Position numbers and translations under genes: made by a program
Assembly (NCBI GenBank): GCA_902495075.1
Contig: CABUVO010000006.1
Coordinates: 62,001 to 126,000, forward strand
DNA: 64,000 nt
From: an uncultured Porphyromonadaceae bacterium
Lineage (GTDB): Bacteria > Bacteroidota > Bacteroidia > Bacteroidales > Muribaculaceae
Direction of reading: 5' to 3'
Part shown: positions 17,285 through 26,193 of the stretch, in pieces
How the letters are laid out: each line of letters starts with the position of its first letter
How positions within the stretch are numbered: position 1 is the first letter of the stretch
Notes under the pieces: model-generated
Databases searched by the model: none
What the model was told of the DNA's origin: nothing
What the model saw: only the letters and a program-made list of their open reading frames with translations

Positions 17285-20200
17285 TTACATTCTCCTTCCG
17301 CATAAATCGTGGAGGCCGCAGAAGCGGCAATGCTCGTCATCTTCTGCGGGCACGAATGGCTTCATCGGATCAAAGATGTCGGCAATAATGGTGTTGACAC
17401 GATCAAGAAATTCTTCATTTATCTGTTTGTGTCCCTCCAGGCGGTCTTTCCCTATTTTAGGTATTATCTCTCCTTCTGCAGCAATACGCCCCACTTCATA
17501 TATTGCAACCTTCACATCTTCATCCATCTTCTGATCAAGATTGAGAAGGTTGGCATAAAGGAGTAATTGGAAAAGATTTTTCGCTGTGTATTTTCCGTTG
17601 AAAATATCCTCAAACTCATCTGCCGTCACCAAGGCGCCTCCCGTCTTGTAATCCACGATCCTCCAGCGTTCGGAGGCTGTGCCGGGATTCATTATGTCGA
17701 GACGGTCGATGGCATATTTCATATTCACTTTTCTTCCGGGCATAAACTCCCATTCATAGAGTCCCGACATCTCACCTCCCGCAAGTTCAAAAGGAGCAAG
17801 CGACATGTCATAACGTAAGATATCCCTTATCTGCCTTTCCAGCTGACGAGCAACCATTGCCGCCGCGCCTTCAACCGCCATATCCGCATCCTCTCCCTTG
17901 CGGTTGAAATGATGCCTGTTGATTGCCCTGCGCAATTCAATCCTTATCTTCTCCCTCTCCTCAAGCATAGAGGCGATAAATTCCTTACTCACCAGAATCC
18001 GGTTGTCAAGGAAAACCCTGCGATCATTCTTAGGAAAATAGAGATGCAACATTGTGTCGTGCACGATGTTTCCTTGCGTGATCGGATCTATGAAATCGCT
18101 TTTTGCTGGGTCGGTATTTAGATTTGCAATCACCTCATAGAAGAATTTCACCTGACATTCCCCGTATTTGCGCAATGCGGAGGCTGAAAAGTTACGTCCC
18201 GATCCTTTACGGGCAAACTCCTCTATTAATGTCATCACTTTCGAGGTCTTTTCAACAGGACGCATATTCGAAGAGGCTTCAGAAAGGAGGAAACGGTAAT
18301 TCTCATATTTTATACCATCACGGGCATAAAGATACCGCAATTGCATCAGGTATCTCGACTCACCGCCACTGCGCATCCCCTCCCCACTGCGGGCATCGTA
18401 AATGAGCGTTACGGATTTGGCTCGCGATATCATCCTATAAAAATAATAGGAGAAAAGACGCTCCTGATAGTTTGAATAAGGAAGTCCGTAACCATGACGC
18501 AACGAATCGGGAATAAAAGTGGCATGTCGCGCCTTTCGCGGCATCACCCGATCGTTTAGCGAAAGAATAACAAGATGTTCGAAATCAAGAGCTCGTGTTT
18601 CAAGAAGACCCATCACCTGCAATCCTTCGAGTGGTTCACCTTCAAAGGTGACATGCTCCCCGGCAAGAAGTTTGTCAACCATATAGAAAACGCCCTGTAA
18701 ACCCATCTCTATGCCGTGTTCTTCAGCAGCCCATTCGAGCCGTTTGAGCGCATCACGATAGAGAGCAATATGAGAGCGGTCGATACGTGATTTCACTACA
18801 CCTCCGCTTTCGTCGGCAAGAGCGGCATCGATATGCACCAGCACATTGTCTATATATTGGATTCCGGAAGCTGTTCCCTCTCCAAAAACCGAGATATCAA
18901 GCACCTCTGGAGTGGAATCCCCTGTTACAGCTTTCATTTCCGAGATACTGACGGTGAGTCGATGGTGTCGAAGGATATCCGTATTCAGAGCGGACACATT
19001 CCGGCTTCCGAGAAGAGCATGCGTGAAAGGATGCGAAAGAAGCATCTTCACATCCTCATGAAAATAAGCGGTCTCTCCGTTGCGTTTTCTTGCGCGCGAA
19101 TGGAATTGTCTCAGATGATGCAGAAACGACGCCACTGATGTAAGCTTTAGCGAATATCCCATCGTGAGGTTGACTTCCGACAAGGATTCCGGCAGCGCAT
19201 AGAGCAGCGGCAAAAGAAGATTCTCATCAGGAAGCACCACTGCCACTCTTGCTTCTTTAACCGAATCAGCGCCTACTTGATTCATAATATCCTCAACCCT
19301 GGCAGCCGCAATCTTGGTCTGCGCAGAATTCGACGGAGATGCTATCACGCGCATATCGACAGGCATGGTTTCAACCCGATTACGCTCCATATATTCCATA
19401 GCCCAATCCGGGGAGGGGAAATTACGTTTGTTAAGCCGCAGAAAAGCTGCGGCATCACTATCATTAGATTCCAACACGGGTCCTGTGGCATCCCAATAGA
19501 AATCCGCGAATGCATCTTTCTCATCTTCATGGAAACCTCCGCATTTTGAGATCTCCTCAAAAAGTAGGGCTTCCGTGGTGGAAAGAGCGTTAAAACCTAC
19601 GAATATGATTTTCTTATAATCGAAAAGATCCTTCCCCGATTCGCGCACGCGTTCCAGAGCGATACGATAGGCTCCTCCCGGTGTGGCAAGTCCCTCCGCA
19701 GCAAGAGCATCGTCAAGAGCGTGATAGAGAGGACCCATAGGCTGCCAGAGATACATGAACCGCTCCTTTATGGCTGAATTATGATCGGGAGGAACAAGAT
19801 TCTTCCAGAACCTTTCCACATCCTTGCGATTGGGAGAATAACCGAAATAGCGTTCCAGTATCTCCATCTGTTCTTCAGTAAGGAAATTGGAAGCAATCTC
19901 GCGATAATCACTCACATTCCCGAACAAGGCATCAGGATCCACATCATATTGGTCTACCTCACTGAAATCGGAAAGCAGGATCTCACCCCAACCGCGAAAA
20001 GCATCGAACTCAAGAAGTCCATTATCCTGAGCTTTTCCGGGCACAAGCGATTTGTTACTTTTATAAATATTGAAGAGGCGGAATAGCATATCGATGCGCG
20101 AAGCGACCTCCCTACCCGAGAGTGTCTCCACAAAATCGGCAATCGACAGCACCTCTGGCGCCATGGAAAACCGGCTTCCCAACTGCTGCGACAGACTGCG

Positions 20201-20323
20201 CAGAAAGAAAGTGCCCGACCGTTTATTGGGAAACACAAAACAAAACTCCGATATATCCTCGAAATTCTCCACATATGCCCGCGCCACAGAATCCAGAAAT
20301 TTTTCCGCCATATCAATTTTCAT
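17285..20323 (-). CDS. AddB/RecB-type PD-(D/E)XK nuclease protein
   Basis: This 1012-residue protein resembles AddB, the nuclease partner of AddAB-type double-strand-break repair. The C-terminal nuclease domain begins near FSASALRKYGECQVKFFYE and has the IVDYKTGG core (the D-x-K catalytic motif, about residue 920). The last residues (EHCRFCGLHDLCGRRM) supply three cysteines that, with the Cys in YGEC, would hold a 4Fe-4S cluster. The N-terminal helicase-like region starts FVFPNKRSGTFFLR, where AddB has a Walker A motif, but the G.GK[ST] signature is absent, so it is probably an inactive helicase scaffold. An ATG four codons downstream is an alternative start. No AddA-like helicase is adjacent, so it must act with one encoded elsewhere. 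Confidence 0.82.
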   Translation of the reverse strand: MKIDMAEKFLDSVARAYVENFEDISEFCFVFPNKRSGTFFLRSLSQQLGSRFSMAPEVLSIADFVETLSGREVASRIDMLFRLFNIYKSNKSLVPGKAQDNGLLEFDAFRGWGEILLSDFSEVDQYDVDPDALFGNVSDYREIASNFLTEEQMEILERYFGYSPNRKDVERFWKNLVPPDHNSAIKERFMYLWQPMGPLYHALDDALAAEGLATPGGAYRIALERVRESGKDLFDYKKIIFVGFNALSTTEALLFEEISKCGGFHEDEKDAFADFYWDATGPVLESNDSDAAAFLRLNKRNFPSPDWAMEYMERNRVETMPVDMRVIASPSNSAQTKIAAARVEDIMNQVGADSVKEARVAVVLPDENLLLPLLYALPESLSEVNLTMGYSLKLTSVASFLHHLRQFHSRARKRNGETAYFHEDVKMLLSHPFTHALLGSRNVSALNTDILRHHRLTVSISEMKAVTGDSTPEVLDISVFGEGTASGIQYIDNVLVHIDAALADESGGVVKSRIDRSHIALYRDALKRLEWAAEEHGIEMGLQGVFYMVDKLLAGEHVTFEGEPLEGLQVMGLLETRALDFEHLVILSLNDRVMPRKARHATFIPDSLRHGYGLPYSNYQERLFSYYFYRMISRAKSVTLIYDARSGEGMRSGGESRYLMQLRYLYARDGIKYENYRFLLSEASSNMRPVEKTSKVMTLIEEFARKGSGRNFSASALRKYGECQVKFFYEVIANLNTDPAKSDFIDPITQGNIVHDTMLHLYFPKNDRRVFLDNRILVSKEFIASMLEEREKIRIELRRAINRHHFNRKGEDADMAVEGAAAMVARQLERQIRDILRYDMSLAPFELAGGEMSGLYEWEFMPGRKVNMKYAIDRLDIMNPGTASERWRIVDYKTGGALVTADEFEDIFNGKYTAKNLFQLLLYANLLNLDQKMDEDVKVAIYEVGRIAAEGEIIPKIGKDRLEGHKQINEEFLDRVNTIIADIFDPMKPFVPAEDDEHCRFCGLHDLCGRRM

Positions 20324-20331
20324 AAGCTAAT

Positions 20332-20340
20332 GCAAATGTA
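20332..20340 (-). promoter_or_regulatory. -7 promoter element just before the AddB-like gene
   Basis: TACATTTGC on the minus strand fits TAnnTTTG. It lies only 8 bp before the first ATG, predicting a leader of a few bases. Confidence 0.5.
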
Positions 20341-20473
20341 GTGAATTTACCTGTCTAATCAAAATTTGATTCAATCAAATCAAAAAATCGAAATCTTGCT
20401 TCATTATGCCCTGATTGCAGAATATTACCCCTTATTTATGAAATTTTACCCTATAAAGCTGAAATATTTTTAT

Positions 20474-20481
20474 TAACTTTG
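20474..20481 (+). promoter_or_regulatory. -7 promoter element for holB
   Basis: TAACTTTG on the plus strand matches the Bacteroidetes -7 box. It lies 57 bp before the holB ATG and diverges from the AddB-like promoter; I see no clear -33 TTTG. Confidence 0.55.
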
Positions 20482-20537
20482 TAGAAATTAATTGAGAGGG
20501 GCTTCCGGCTATCCGGAGCCAAGGTAACTATTACAGC

Positions 20538-21674
20538 ATGAAATTCTCTGATATACCCGGACATTCAAACATCAAAACAAGCTTACGCAATCTTGTTGAC
20601 AGCAGCAATATGCCGCATGCCATCATGCTCTGTGGCGTATCGGGAATAGGGAAAATGTGCATTGCCCGCGCATTCATGCAGTATGCTCATTGCCTGTCAC
20701 CCCGCAACGGCGAGCCATGTGGAGAATGTCCCTCCTGCCGCCAGCATCTCTCTTTCAATCATCCCGATGTCCATTTCATATATCCCATTGTAAAGAACAA
20801 GGCTCAGAAAATAGAATCATCCGAAGACCGTATAGAATCCTGGAAACGTATGCTATCAGAATATCCTTGGATGCCGCAGGAGAAATGGCAGGAGATAATT
20901 GATTCCGGCAATTCGCAGCCTCTAATATATGTCAATGATGCTGACAATATCGTTCGCGCTGATGCATACTCCTCTTTCACTTCAAAATATAAATTCTTTG
21001 TGATCTGGCTGCCTGAAAAACTGCAGCCAGCCGCGGCAAACAAGCTCCTCAAAGTGATAGAAGAGCCTACGGAAGGCACGGTCTTCGTGCTTGTTTCCAA
21101 CAATGAATCGGAAGTGCTTCCCACCATCTCATCCCGCACCCGCAGATTCAACATGCAGCCTGTGGATCAATCCTTGATTTCGCAATATGTGACAGGGAAA
21201 TATCACCTTGACACGCAAACAGCTGAAACTGTGGCGCGTCTCTCGGAGGGGAGAATATCGAAAGCCGATGAACTTGCATCGCATTCCGGAGAGAGGGAAG
21301 AATTCAGCATATTGTTTCAAGACATAATGCGTGCAGCCTATGCCAAGAAACCGGCAAAACTCCGAGAGATCGGGGATTCCGCCTCCGGCATGGGACGCGA
21401 AAAGTTACGCAGGTTTCTAAGCTACATGACCCAGATGGCGCGTGAGAACTTCATCTACAACCTTCGTGTCCCTGATCTTTCCTCCATGACTCGTGAAGAG
21501 GAAGCCTTCTCGCAACGTTTCTCTCCCTTCATACACCATGGCAATGTAGAAGAGATAGTAAACCGCATCGAAGAAGCCTCCACCCACATCGAGCGCAACG
21601 GCAACTCCAAGCTCATCCTCTTCTCCCTCTTCCTCTACATCATCCCCCTCCTCCACAGACGGAGTAATTTGTAA
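20538..21674 (+). CDS. holB: DNA polymerase III subunit delta' (clamp-loader ATPase-fold protein)
   Basis: The 378-residue product has the clamp-loader AAA+ fold. SDIPGHSNIKTSLRNLV opens it, and a Walker A-like loop GVSGIGKMCIAR follows near residues 33-44. The zinc module CGECPSCRQH (about residues 61-70) is typical of delta'/gamma subunits. NKLLKVIEEPTEGTVFVLVS and TISSRTRRFNMQP carry the sensor and SRC-like motif. It helps load the beta sliding clamp during replication. The stop TAA at 21672-21674 is the first three bases of a 7-bp repeat array that leads into the next gene's start codon. Confidence 0.92.
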   Translation: MKFSDIPGHSNIKTSLRNLVDSSNMPHAIMLCGVSGIGKMCIARAFMQYAHCLSPRNGEPCGECPSCRQHLSFNHPDVHFIYPIVKNKAQKIESSEDRIESWKRMLSEYPWMPQEKWQEIIDSGNSQPLIYVNDADNIVRADAYSSFTSKYKFFVIWLPEKLQPAAANKLLKVIEEPTEGTVFVLVSNNESEVLPTISSRTRRFNMQPVDQSLISQYVTGKYHLDTQTAETVARLSEGRISKADELASHSGEREEFSILFQDIMRAAYAKKPAKLREIGDSASGMGREKLRRFLSYMTQMARENFIYNLRVPDLSSMTREEEAFSQRFSPFIHHGNVEEIVNRIEEASTHIERNGNSKLILFSLFLYIIPLLHRRSNL

Positions 21675-21699
21675 TGTGCAATGTTCAATGTGTAATGAA
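21672..21699 (+). repeat. Left heptamer arm before the four-helix-bundle gene
   Basis: Four 7-mers in register (TAATGTG, CAATGTT, CAATGTG, TAATGAA). The first contains the holB stop and the fourth contains the start codon of the next gene (ATG at 21695-21697). The facing arm is at 22074-22136, beyond that gene. Confidence 0.85.
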
Positions 21700-22063
21700 A
21701 GTCGACAACATCATATTGACTAAAACAGCAGATTTTGCAGTAAGGATTGTTAATCTTTACAAGCATATTTGCAACACATTCAACGATCGCACAATTGCAT
21801 CTCAATTATTGAGATCCGGAACCTCGATTGGAGCAAACGCTCAAGAAGCAACCAGTGGAATCTCCAAGAAAGATTTTCTTTCTAAAATGTATATTTCATT
21901 GAAAGAAGCAAATGAAACCAAGTATTGGTTAGTTTTACTTCACCGCACTGATTATTTAAGTGACAATGAATTCACTTCAATATACAACGATTGCTTAGAG
22001 ATAATTAAATTGTTGACATCAATAACAAAAACAACAGTCGAAAATTTAAATAAAAAAATTTAG
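21695..22063 (+). CDS. Four-helix-bundle protein, 23S rRNA intervening-sequence protein (IVP) family
   Basis: The 122-residue product is all-helical and fits the IVP/TIGR02436 family: DFAVRIVNLYKHICNTF, then ASQLLRSGTSIGANAQEATSG, the most conserved block, then SKKDFLSKMYISLKEANETK and YWLVLLHRTDYL. I reject the ATG at 21674 because its seven extra codons are just the repeat read as protein. Family members form pentameric four-helix bundles related to bAvd, the accessory protein of diversity-generating retroelements; no reaction is known. The gene is more A/T-rich than holB and the nucleotidyltransferase beside it. It sits exactly between a left and a facing right array of 7-bp repeats, suggesting it arrived with, or acts on, that repeat. 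Confidence 0.85.
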   Translation: MKVDNIILTKTADFAVRIVNLYKHICNTFNDRTIASQLLRSGTSIGANAQEATSGISKKDFLSKMYISLKEANETKYWLVLLHRTDYLSDNEFTSIYNDCLEIIKLLTSITKTTVENLNKKI

Positions 22064-22073
22064 CATCAAATAA

Positions 22074-22136
22074 TTAAACATTAAACATTTAACATTTAAC
22101 ATTTAACATTTAACATTTAACATTAAACATTAATAA
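22074..22136 (+). repeat. Right heptamer arm after the four-helix-bundle gene
   Basis: Eight consecutive 7-mers in perfect register (22074-22129: TTAAACA, TTAAACA, five TTTAACA, TTAAACA) plus a degenerate ninth, ending five bases before the next start codon. In reverse complement these are the TGTTTAA units of the left arms elsewhere in the window. Confidence 0.9.
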
Positions 22137-22138
22137 AA

Positions 22139-23041
22139 ATGAAACCTACGTTATTTATTCTCGCAGCAGGTATGGGCAGCCGTTACGGCGGCCTCAAACA
22201 GCTTGATGGTCTTGGTCCTTCAGGCGAAACCATCATGGACTATTCCGTTTACGACGCTCTTCGCGCCGGTTTCGGCAAGATCGTATTCGTTATCCGCAAA
22301 GATTTCGAGCAGGAATTCCGCGAGAAAATCATTTCCAAATATGAAGGTCACGTGCCCGTAGAGGTCGTTTTCCAGTCGATCGACAAACTTCCCGAAGGCT
22401 TCACTCCAAATCCCGACCGGTCAAAACCCTGGGGTACAAACCACGCTGTTCTCATGGGTAAGGACGTGATCAAAGAACCCTTCGGTGTTATCAACGCTGA
22501 CGATTATTACGGTGCTGAAAGCTTCCAGCTTCTTGGCGACTTCCTCCGCTCAGTGGAAGGCAAAAAGAACTGCTATTGCATGATCGGTTTCAACATCGAG
22601 AACACTCTCAGCGAGAATGGTGGCGTTAGCCGCGGTCTCTGCGAAGTTGATGCCAACGGCAATCTTACAGGCGTGACTGAATGCCACGGCATTGAGCGCA
22701 AAGAGGGCAAACTCATTCAGGTTGTAGAAGGTGAAGAAGTTCCCTTCCCCGAGGATGCCAACGTATCAATGAACATGTGGGGTTTCACTCCCGACTATTT
22801 CGACTATTCTGAAAAAGCTTTCGTGAAATTCCTCAACGAAAATCAGAACGAGCTTAAAGCTGAATTCTACATCCCGACTGTTGTCAACGACCTCATCAAC
22901 GATGGCACAATCGAGCTTAAAGTTCTCGGCACACCCTCGAAATGGTTTGGCGTGACATATGCAGCCGACCGTCCCGCAACTGTAGCCCAGTTCGCAAAAC
23001 TCGTAGAAGACGGCACTTACCCTACTCCTTTATTTAAATAG
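22139..23041 (+). CDS. Sugar nucleotidyltransferase family protein
   Basis: This 300-residue protein begins with the nucleotidyltransferase signature (LFILAAGMGSRYGGLKQLDG, residues 5-24), where the GxGxR..GLKQ loop binds the NTP. FGVINADDYYGAESF supplies the metal-binding Asp near residue 121. Such enzymes transfer a nucleotide to a sugar-1-phosphate to make an activated sugar for cell-wall or polysaccharide synthesis. The following galE lies 3 bp downstream and is surely co-transcribed, which supports nucleotide-sugar metabolism. I cannot say which sugar or nucleotide; the sequence differs from classical GalU and RfbA. Confidence 0.85.
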   Translation: MKPTLFILAAGMGSRYGGLKQLDGLGPSGETIMDYSVYDALRAGFGKIVFVIRKDFEQEFREKIISKYEGHVPVEVVFQSIDKLPEGFTPNPDRSKPWGTNHAVLMGKDVIKEPFGVINADDYYGAESFQLLGDFLRSVEGKKNCYCMIGFNIENTLSENGGVSRGLCEVDANGNLTGVTECHGIERKEGKLIQVVEGEEVPFPEDANVSMNMWGFTPDYFDYSEKAFVKFLNENQNELKAEFYIPTVVNDLINDGTIELKVLGTPSKWFGVTYAADRPATVAQFAKLVEDGTYPTPLFK

Positions 23042-23044
23042 AAA

Positions 23045-24070
23045 ATGAAAGACAAAATATTAGTTACCGGAGGAACCGGCTACATTGGAAGCCACACAGT
23101 GGTGGAGCTTCAGAACGCCGGCTATGATGTTGTCATCATCGACAACCTCTCCAACTCAAATGTAAAAGTGCTCGACGGAATCGAGGCAATCACAGGCATC
23201 CGTCCTGTCTTCGTTGAAGGCGACTGCACAAATATCGATGTTCTCCGCAAGCTCTTTGAAGCCAATCCCGGCATCAGGGGTATAATCAACTTCGCTGCAT
23301 CCAAGGCGGTTGGAGAATCTGTTCAGAAACCGTTGCTCTATTACCGCAACAACCTCAACACACTCATCAACCTTCTTGACCTCATGCCTGAATTTGGAGT
23401 GAAGGGAATCGTATTCTCATCCTCATGCACTGTATATGGTGAGCCAGATATGAACCCCATCGATGAGACAGCTCCCATCAAGCCTGCCACATCTCCCTAC
23501 GGCAACACCAAGCAAATCAGTGAAGAGATCATCGAGGATTATATCAAGAGCGGCGCTCCCATCAAGAGCATCCTTCTCCGCTATTTCAACCCGATCGGTG
23601 CTCATCCATCGGCTGAGATCGGCGAGCTCCCCTTGGGTGTTCCCCAGAACCTCGTGCCTTACCTCACTCAGGCTGCTGCCGGAATCCGCAAGGAGCTGAC
23701 AGTATTCGGTGATGACTATAACACTCCCGACGGCTCCTGCATCCGCGACTATATCGATGTCGTTGACCTTGCAAAAGCTCACGTGATCGCCATCAAGCGC
23801 ATCCTCGACAAAGAAGACACTGATGCTGTTGAGATCTTCAACCTCGGAACCGGTCGCGGACTTTCAGTGCTCGAACTTATAGACTCCTTCGAGCGTGCAA
23901 CAGGTGTTAAGGTTCCCCACAAGATCGGAGAACGTCGCGCCGGAGATATCGAGAAGATATGGGCTGATCCCAAGAAAGCGAATGAAGTGCTCGGATGGAC
24001 CGCCGGTGTGCCCATCGACGAGACAATGAAGAATGCCTGGGCTTGGCAGTGCAAAGTCACTCAGAAGTAA
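23045..24070 (+). CDS. galE: UDP-glucose 4-epimerase
   Basis: This 341-residue extended short-chain dehydrogenase interconverts UDP-glucose and UDP-galactose. The NAD-binding motif is TGGTGYIGSHT (residues 8-18). The catalytic Ser/Thr region is VFSSSCTVYGEP (about residues 122-133), and the catalytic YxxxK is Tyr152...Lys156 in SPYGNTKQ. The C-terminal part includes GSCIRDYIDVVDLA and NLGTGRGLSVLEL, both standard for GalE. It is the second gene of a two-gene unit with the nucleotidyltransferase. Downstream lies a set of short direct repeats and a strong hairpin. Confidence 0.93.
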   Translation: MKDKILVTGGTGYIGSHTVVELQNAGYDVVIIDNLSNSNVKVLDGIEAITGIRPVFVEGDCTNIDVLRKLFEANPGIRGIINFAASKAVGESVQKPLLYYRNNLNTLINLLDLMPEFGVKGIVFSSSCTVYGEPDMNPIDETAPIKPATSPYGNTKQISEEIIEDYIKSGAPIKSILLRYFNPIGAHPSAEIGELPLGVPQNLVPYLTQAAAGIRKELTVFGDDYNTPDGSCIRDYIDVVDLAKAHVIAIKRILDKEDTDAVEIFNLGTGRGLSVLELIDSFERATGVKVPHKIGERRAGDIEKIWADPKKANEVLGWTAGVPIDETMKNAWAWQCKVTQK

Positions 24071-24206
24071 TTATCTCTCCCGCCCTTGAAGAGGAGATAG
24101 AGTTATCTCCCCTCCTGCCCTTGAAGAGGAGATAGAGTTATCTCCACTCCTGCCCTTGAAAAGAGGTAGAATTGTTATCACGTCTGCCCTTGAAGAGGGC
24201 ATATAG
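24071..24206. repeat. Four tandem ~35-bp repeats with GAA-loop hairpins after galE
   Basis: Units start at about 24071, 24103, 24138 and 24175. Each begins TTATC and contains (C/T)GCCCTTGAAGAGG or a close variant. In the fourth, GCCCTTGAAGAGGGC folds as a stem with GAA loop. A similar GGCCTCGAAGAGGTC occurs at 24274-24288. They start directly after the galE stop codon. Confidence 0.8.
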
Positions 24207-24210
24207 TTAT

Positions 24211-24256
24211 AACCCCATGTTTCCCAACCGGGGATCCGGTTGGAAAGCATGGGGTT
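24211..24256 (+). terminator. Long hairpin downstream of galE
   Basis: AACCCCATGTTTCCCAACCG (24211-24230) pairs with 24237-24256 over 20 positions with two non-matching positions, around GGGATC. The remaining bases to 24408 are A/T-rich and hold the next promoter. Confidence 0.65.
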
Positions 24257-24331
24257 CCTTGTTGTATCTAAAGCGGCCTCGAAGAGGTCGAATAATATTT
24301 AACATTATTTCCACATATCAATAATTTTTGT

Positions 24332-24339
24332 TAAATTTG
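24332..24339 (+). promoter_or_regulatory. -7 promoter element for the lipoprotein gene at 24409
   Basis: TAAATTTG matches TAnnTTTG and is followed by C. It lies about 70 bp before the ATG, giving a leader of about 63 nt. Confidence 0.5.
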
Positions 24340-24408
24340 CGCTAAAATTGGTAAATTGTTCGCATTTCCACAATTTTCTTTTCAAAATATAGATATTTTT
24401 TTGACATT

Positions 24409-26166
24409 ATGAAATCCCGTTTAATCAGTTTCGGATCCCTTGCCGGGCTTGCCGTTATTCTGACGGGGTGTGTCGACAATGATTACGATCTTTCGAATAT
24501 CGACACGACCTCGGAAATTAAAGTAAACAACCTGACTTTGCCGGTCAAAATAGACGCTATCACCCTCAATGATATTTTTGATATTGAGGAAGGCAGCAAA
24601 ATACAAACCGTTACCGTCAATGGACAAGAGTTTTATGCCGTAACACAGCATGGTGACATCAGCTCCCAATCCATCGACATCCCTGCATTCACAACTTTCT
24701 CCCCTACAATCGCAGAGACTAACGCCACTTTCGAGCTTCAGCTTCCGGATATCAATACTCGTGCAGATCTCCCCTCTTTGGAATATCGGTATAATCTGAA
24801 AGATTTTGATCCTCAACCTGTCAGCATAAAGGCTGAGGGCATAGATGAAGCCGTAAAGGACATCCTTATGCTTGAATCAAAACCTATGACTTTCAAGGTG
24901 ACATTCCATGAAACAGAGCTTCCATCTTTCATTGATCTCTATTTCGAAAAACTTGAGCTTGAGATCCTGAAGGGTTTGCAATTCACATCGCTCCCTTCCA
25001 ATTATTCATATAATCCTACTTCAGGAATTTTGACACTTACTGATATTGCGTGTCCCGACAAAACCGCGACAATCGCCCTTACCGCCACAGGTATCGATTT
25101 CACTAAGAATAATACCAAAGTGCAGAACGGCAATTTCGATTTCACCGGTGAGGTGCGCCTGCTATCAGGAGTGCTGAAAACGGTTATCCACCTCTCTCAG
25201 ATTGAATCCTTTACTCCTTCTGCTAAAGTCAATTTCAATGTCAAAACCGTTGTGGATCCTTTCGAGGCTACCCATTTCACAGGTAATGTGGAATATCACC
25301 TTACTGGAAACGGACTTGATATTGCACCTGTTACCCTCAACGACATCCCCGATTTCCTCAATCAACCGGGCACTGACCTTAAGCTTGCCAATCCACAGAT
25401 ATACCTGAACCTCAACAATCCTGTAGCCAACTATAATCTGTATTATCAGACAGGACTCGAGCTCGTTGCAGTGCGAGGAGAAAACAAGACTCCATATTCT
25501 CCCGATAACGGGAAGCTTATAGCAACAGAGGTTTACAACCCTGGTCCTTATAATTTCGTGCTCTCACCGAAGGAGCCAACAAGCCCTCTTGAAGATTATG
25601 CCTCTCGTCTCCAGCATATCCCATTCACCGGCTTATCCGACGTGCTCAGTGGTGACGGGTTACCGGAACAAATCGAAATTAACCTCCTGAATCCGGGACT
25701 CCCATTCCAGAAAGTGGTCCGTTTCGAACTTGGCAATCCTATCAACGGAATCTCAGGCTCATATGATTTCATCGCACCAATCGCTCTGAAAAACGGCTCT
25801 ACAATCGTTTACAGCGACTCCAAAGATGGATGGAACGATGAAGATATCGACAAGATAAAGATCACAACTCTTGAAATCGAGGCTGATGTCACCAGCACCA
25901 TTCCTCTTGAAGCTTCTCTTGTGGCATATCCTCTGGCAGTAGGCGGCAACCGCATTCCGGGAGTGAAGGCTACCGGATCAATACCGGCAAACGCCAATGG
26001 CAAGCATATCATCATCAAGATGGAGGGAACTATCGAACATCTCGACGGCGTAACATTCGAGGCAACAGTGCATCCGGGCTCTGAAAACGCTCTCGCACCG
26101 ACACAGACAATTCGTCTTGAAAACCTTCGCGCCAAAGTTTCTGGTTCTTACACTACTGATTTTTAA
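24409..26166 (+). CDS. Large lipoprotein of unknown function
   Basis: The 585-residue product has a lipoprotein signal (MKSRLISFGSLAGLAVILTG followed by Cys21), so it is lipid-anchored. The mature part is beta-rich and acid-poor, with repeated segments of the form EIKVNNLTLPVKIDAITL and QPVSIKAEGIDEAVKDILML. This is consistent with several beta-sandwich domains (about residues 35-150, 160-280, 290-420 and 430-585). I recognise no named family. It lies 27 bp upstream of a DUF5723-type outer-membrane protein on the same strand, and the pair probably forms an operon making an envelope or export component. Confidence 0.7.
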   Translation: MKSRLISFGSLAGLAVILTGCVDNDYDLSNIDTTSEIKVNNLTLPVKIDAITLNDIFDIEEGSKIQTVTVNGQEFYAVTQHGDISSQSIDIPAFTTFSPTIAETNATFELQLPDINTRADLPSLEYRYNLKDFDPQPVSIKAEGIDEAVKDILMLESKPMTFKVTFHETELPSFIDLYFEKLELEILKGLQFTSLPSNYSYNPTSGILTLTDIACPDKTATIALTATGIDFTKNNTKVQNGNFDFTGEVRLLSGVLKTVIHLSQIESFTPSAKVNFNVKTVVDPFEATHFTGNVEYHLTGNGLDIAPVTLNDIPDFLNQPGTDLKLANPQIYLNLNNPVANYNLYYQTGLELVAVRGENKTPYSPDNGKLIATEVYNPGPYNFVLSPKEPTSPLEDYASRLQHIPFTGLSDVLSGDGLPEQIEINLLNPGLPFQKVVRFELGNPINGISGSYDFIAPIALKNGSTIVYSDSKDGWNDEDIDKIKITTLEIEADVTSTIPLEASLVAYPLAVGGNRIPGVKATGSIPANANGKHIIIKMEGTIEHLDGVTFEATVHPGSENALAPTQTIRLENLRAKVSGSYTTDF

Positions 26167-26193
26167 CACCTTCAACCATCTAAACTTAACAAA

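Noticed and set aside
21674..21694. Upstream ATG for the four-helix-bundle gene overlapping the holB stop
   Set aside because: The extra seven residues (MCNVQCV) are the 7-bp repeat read in frame; the family's conserved N-terminus starts at the ATG at 21695.
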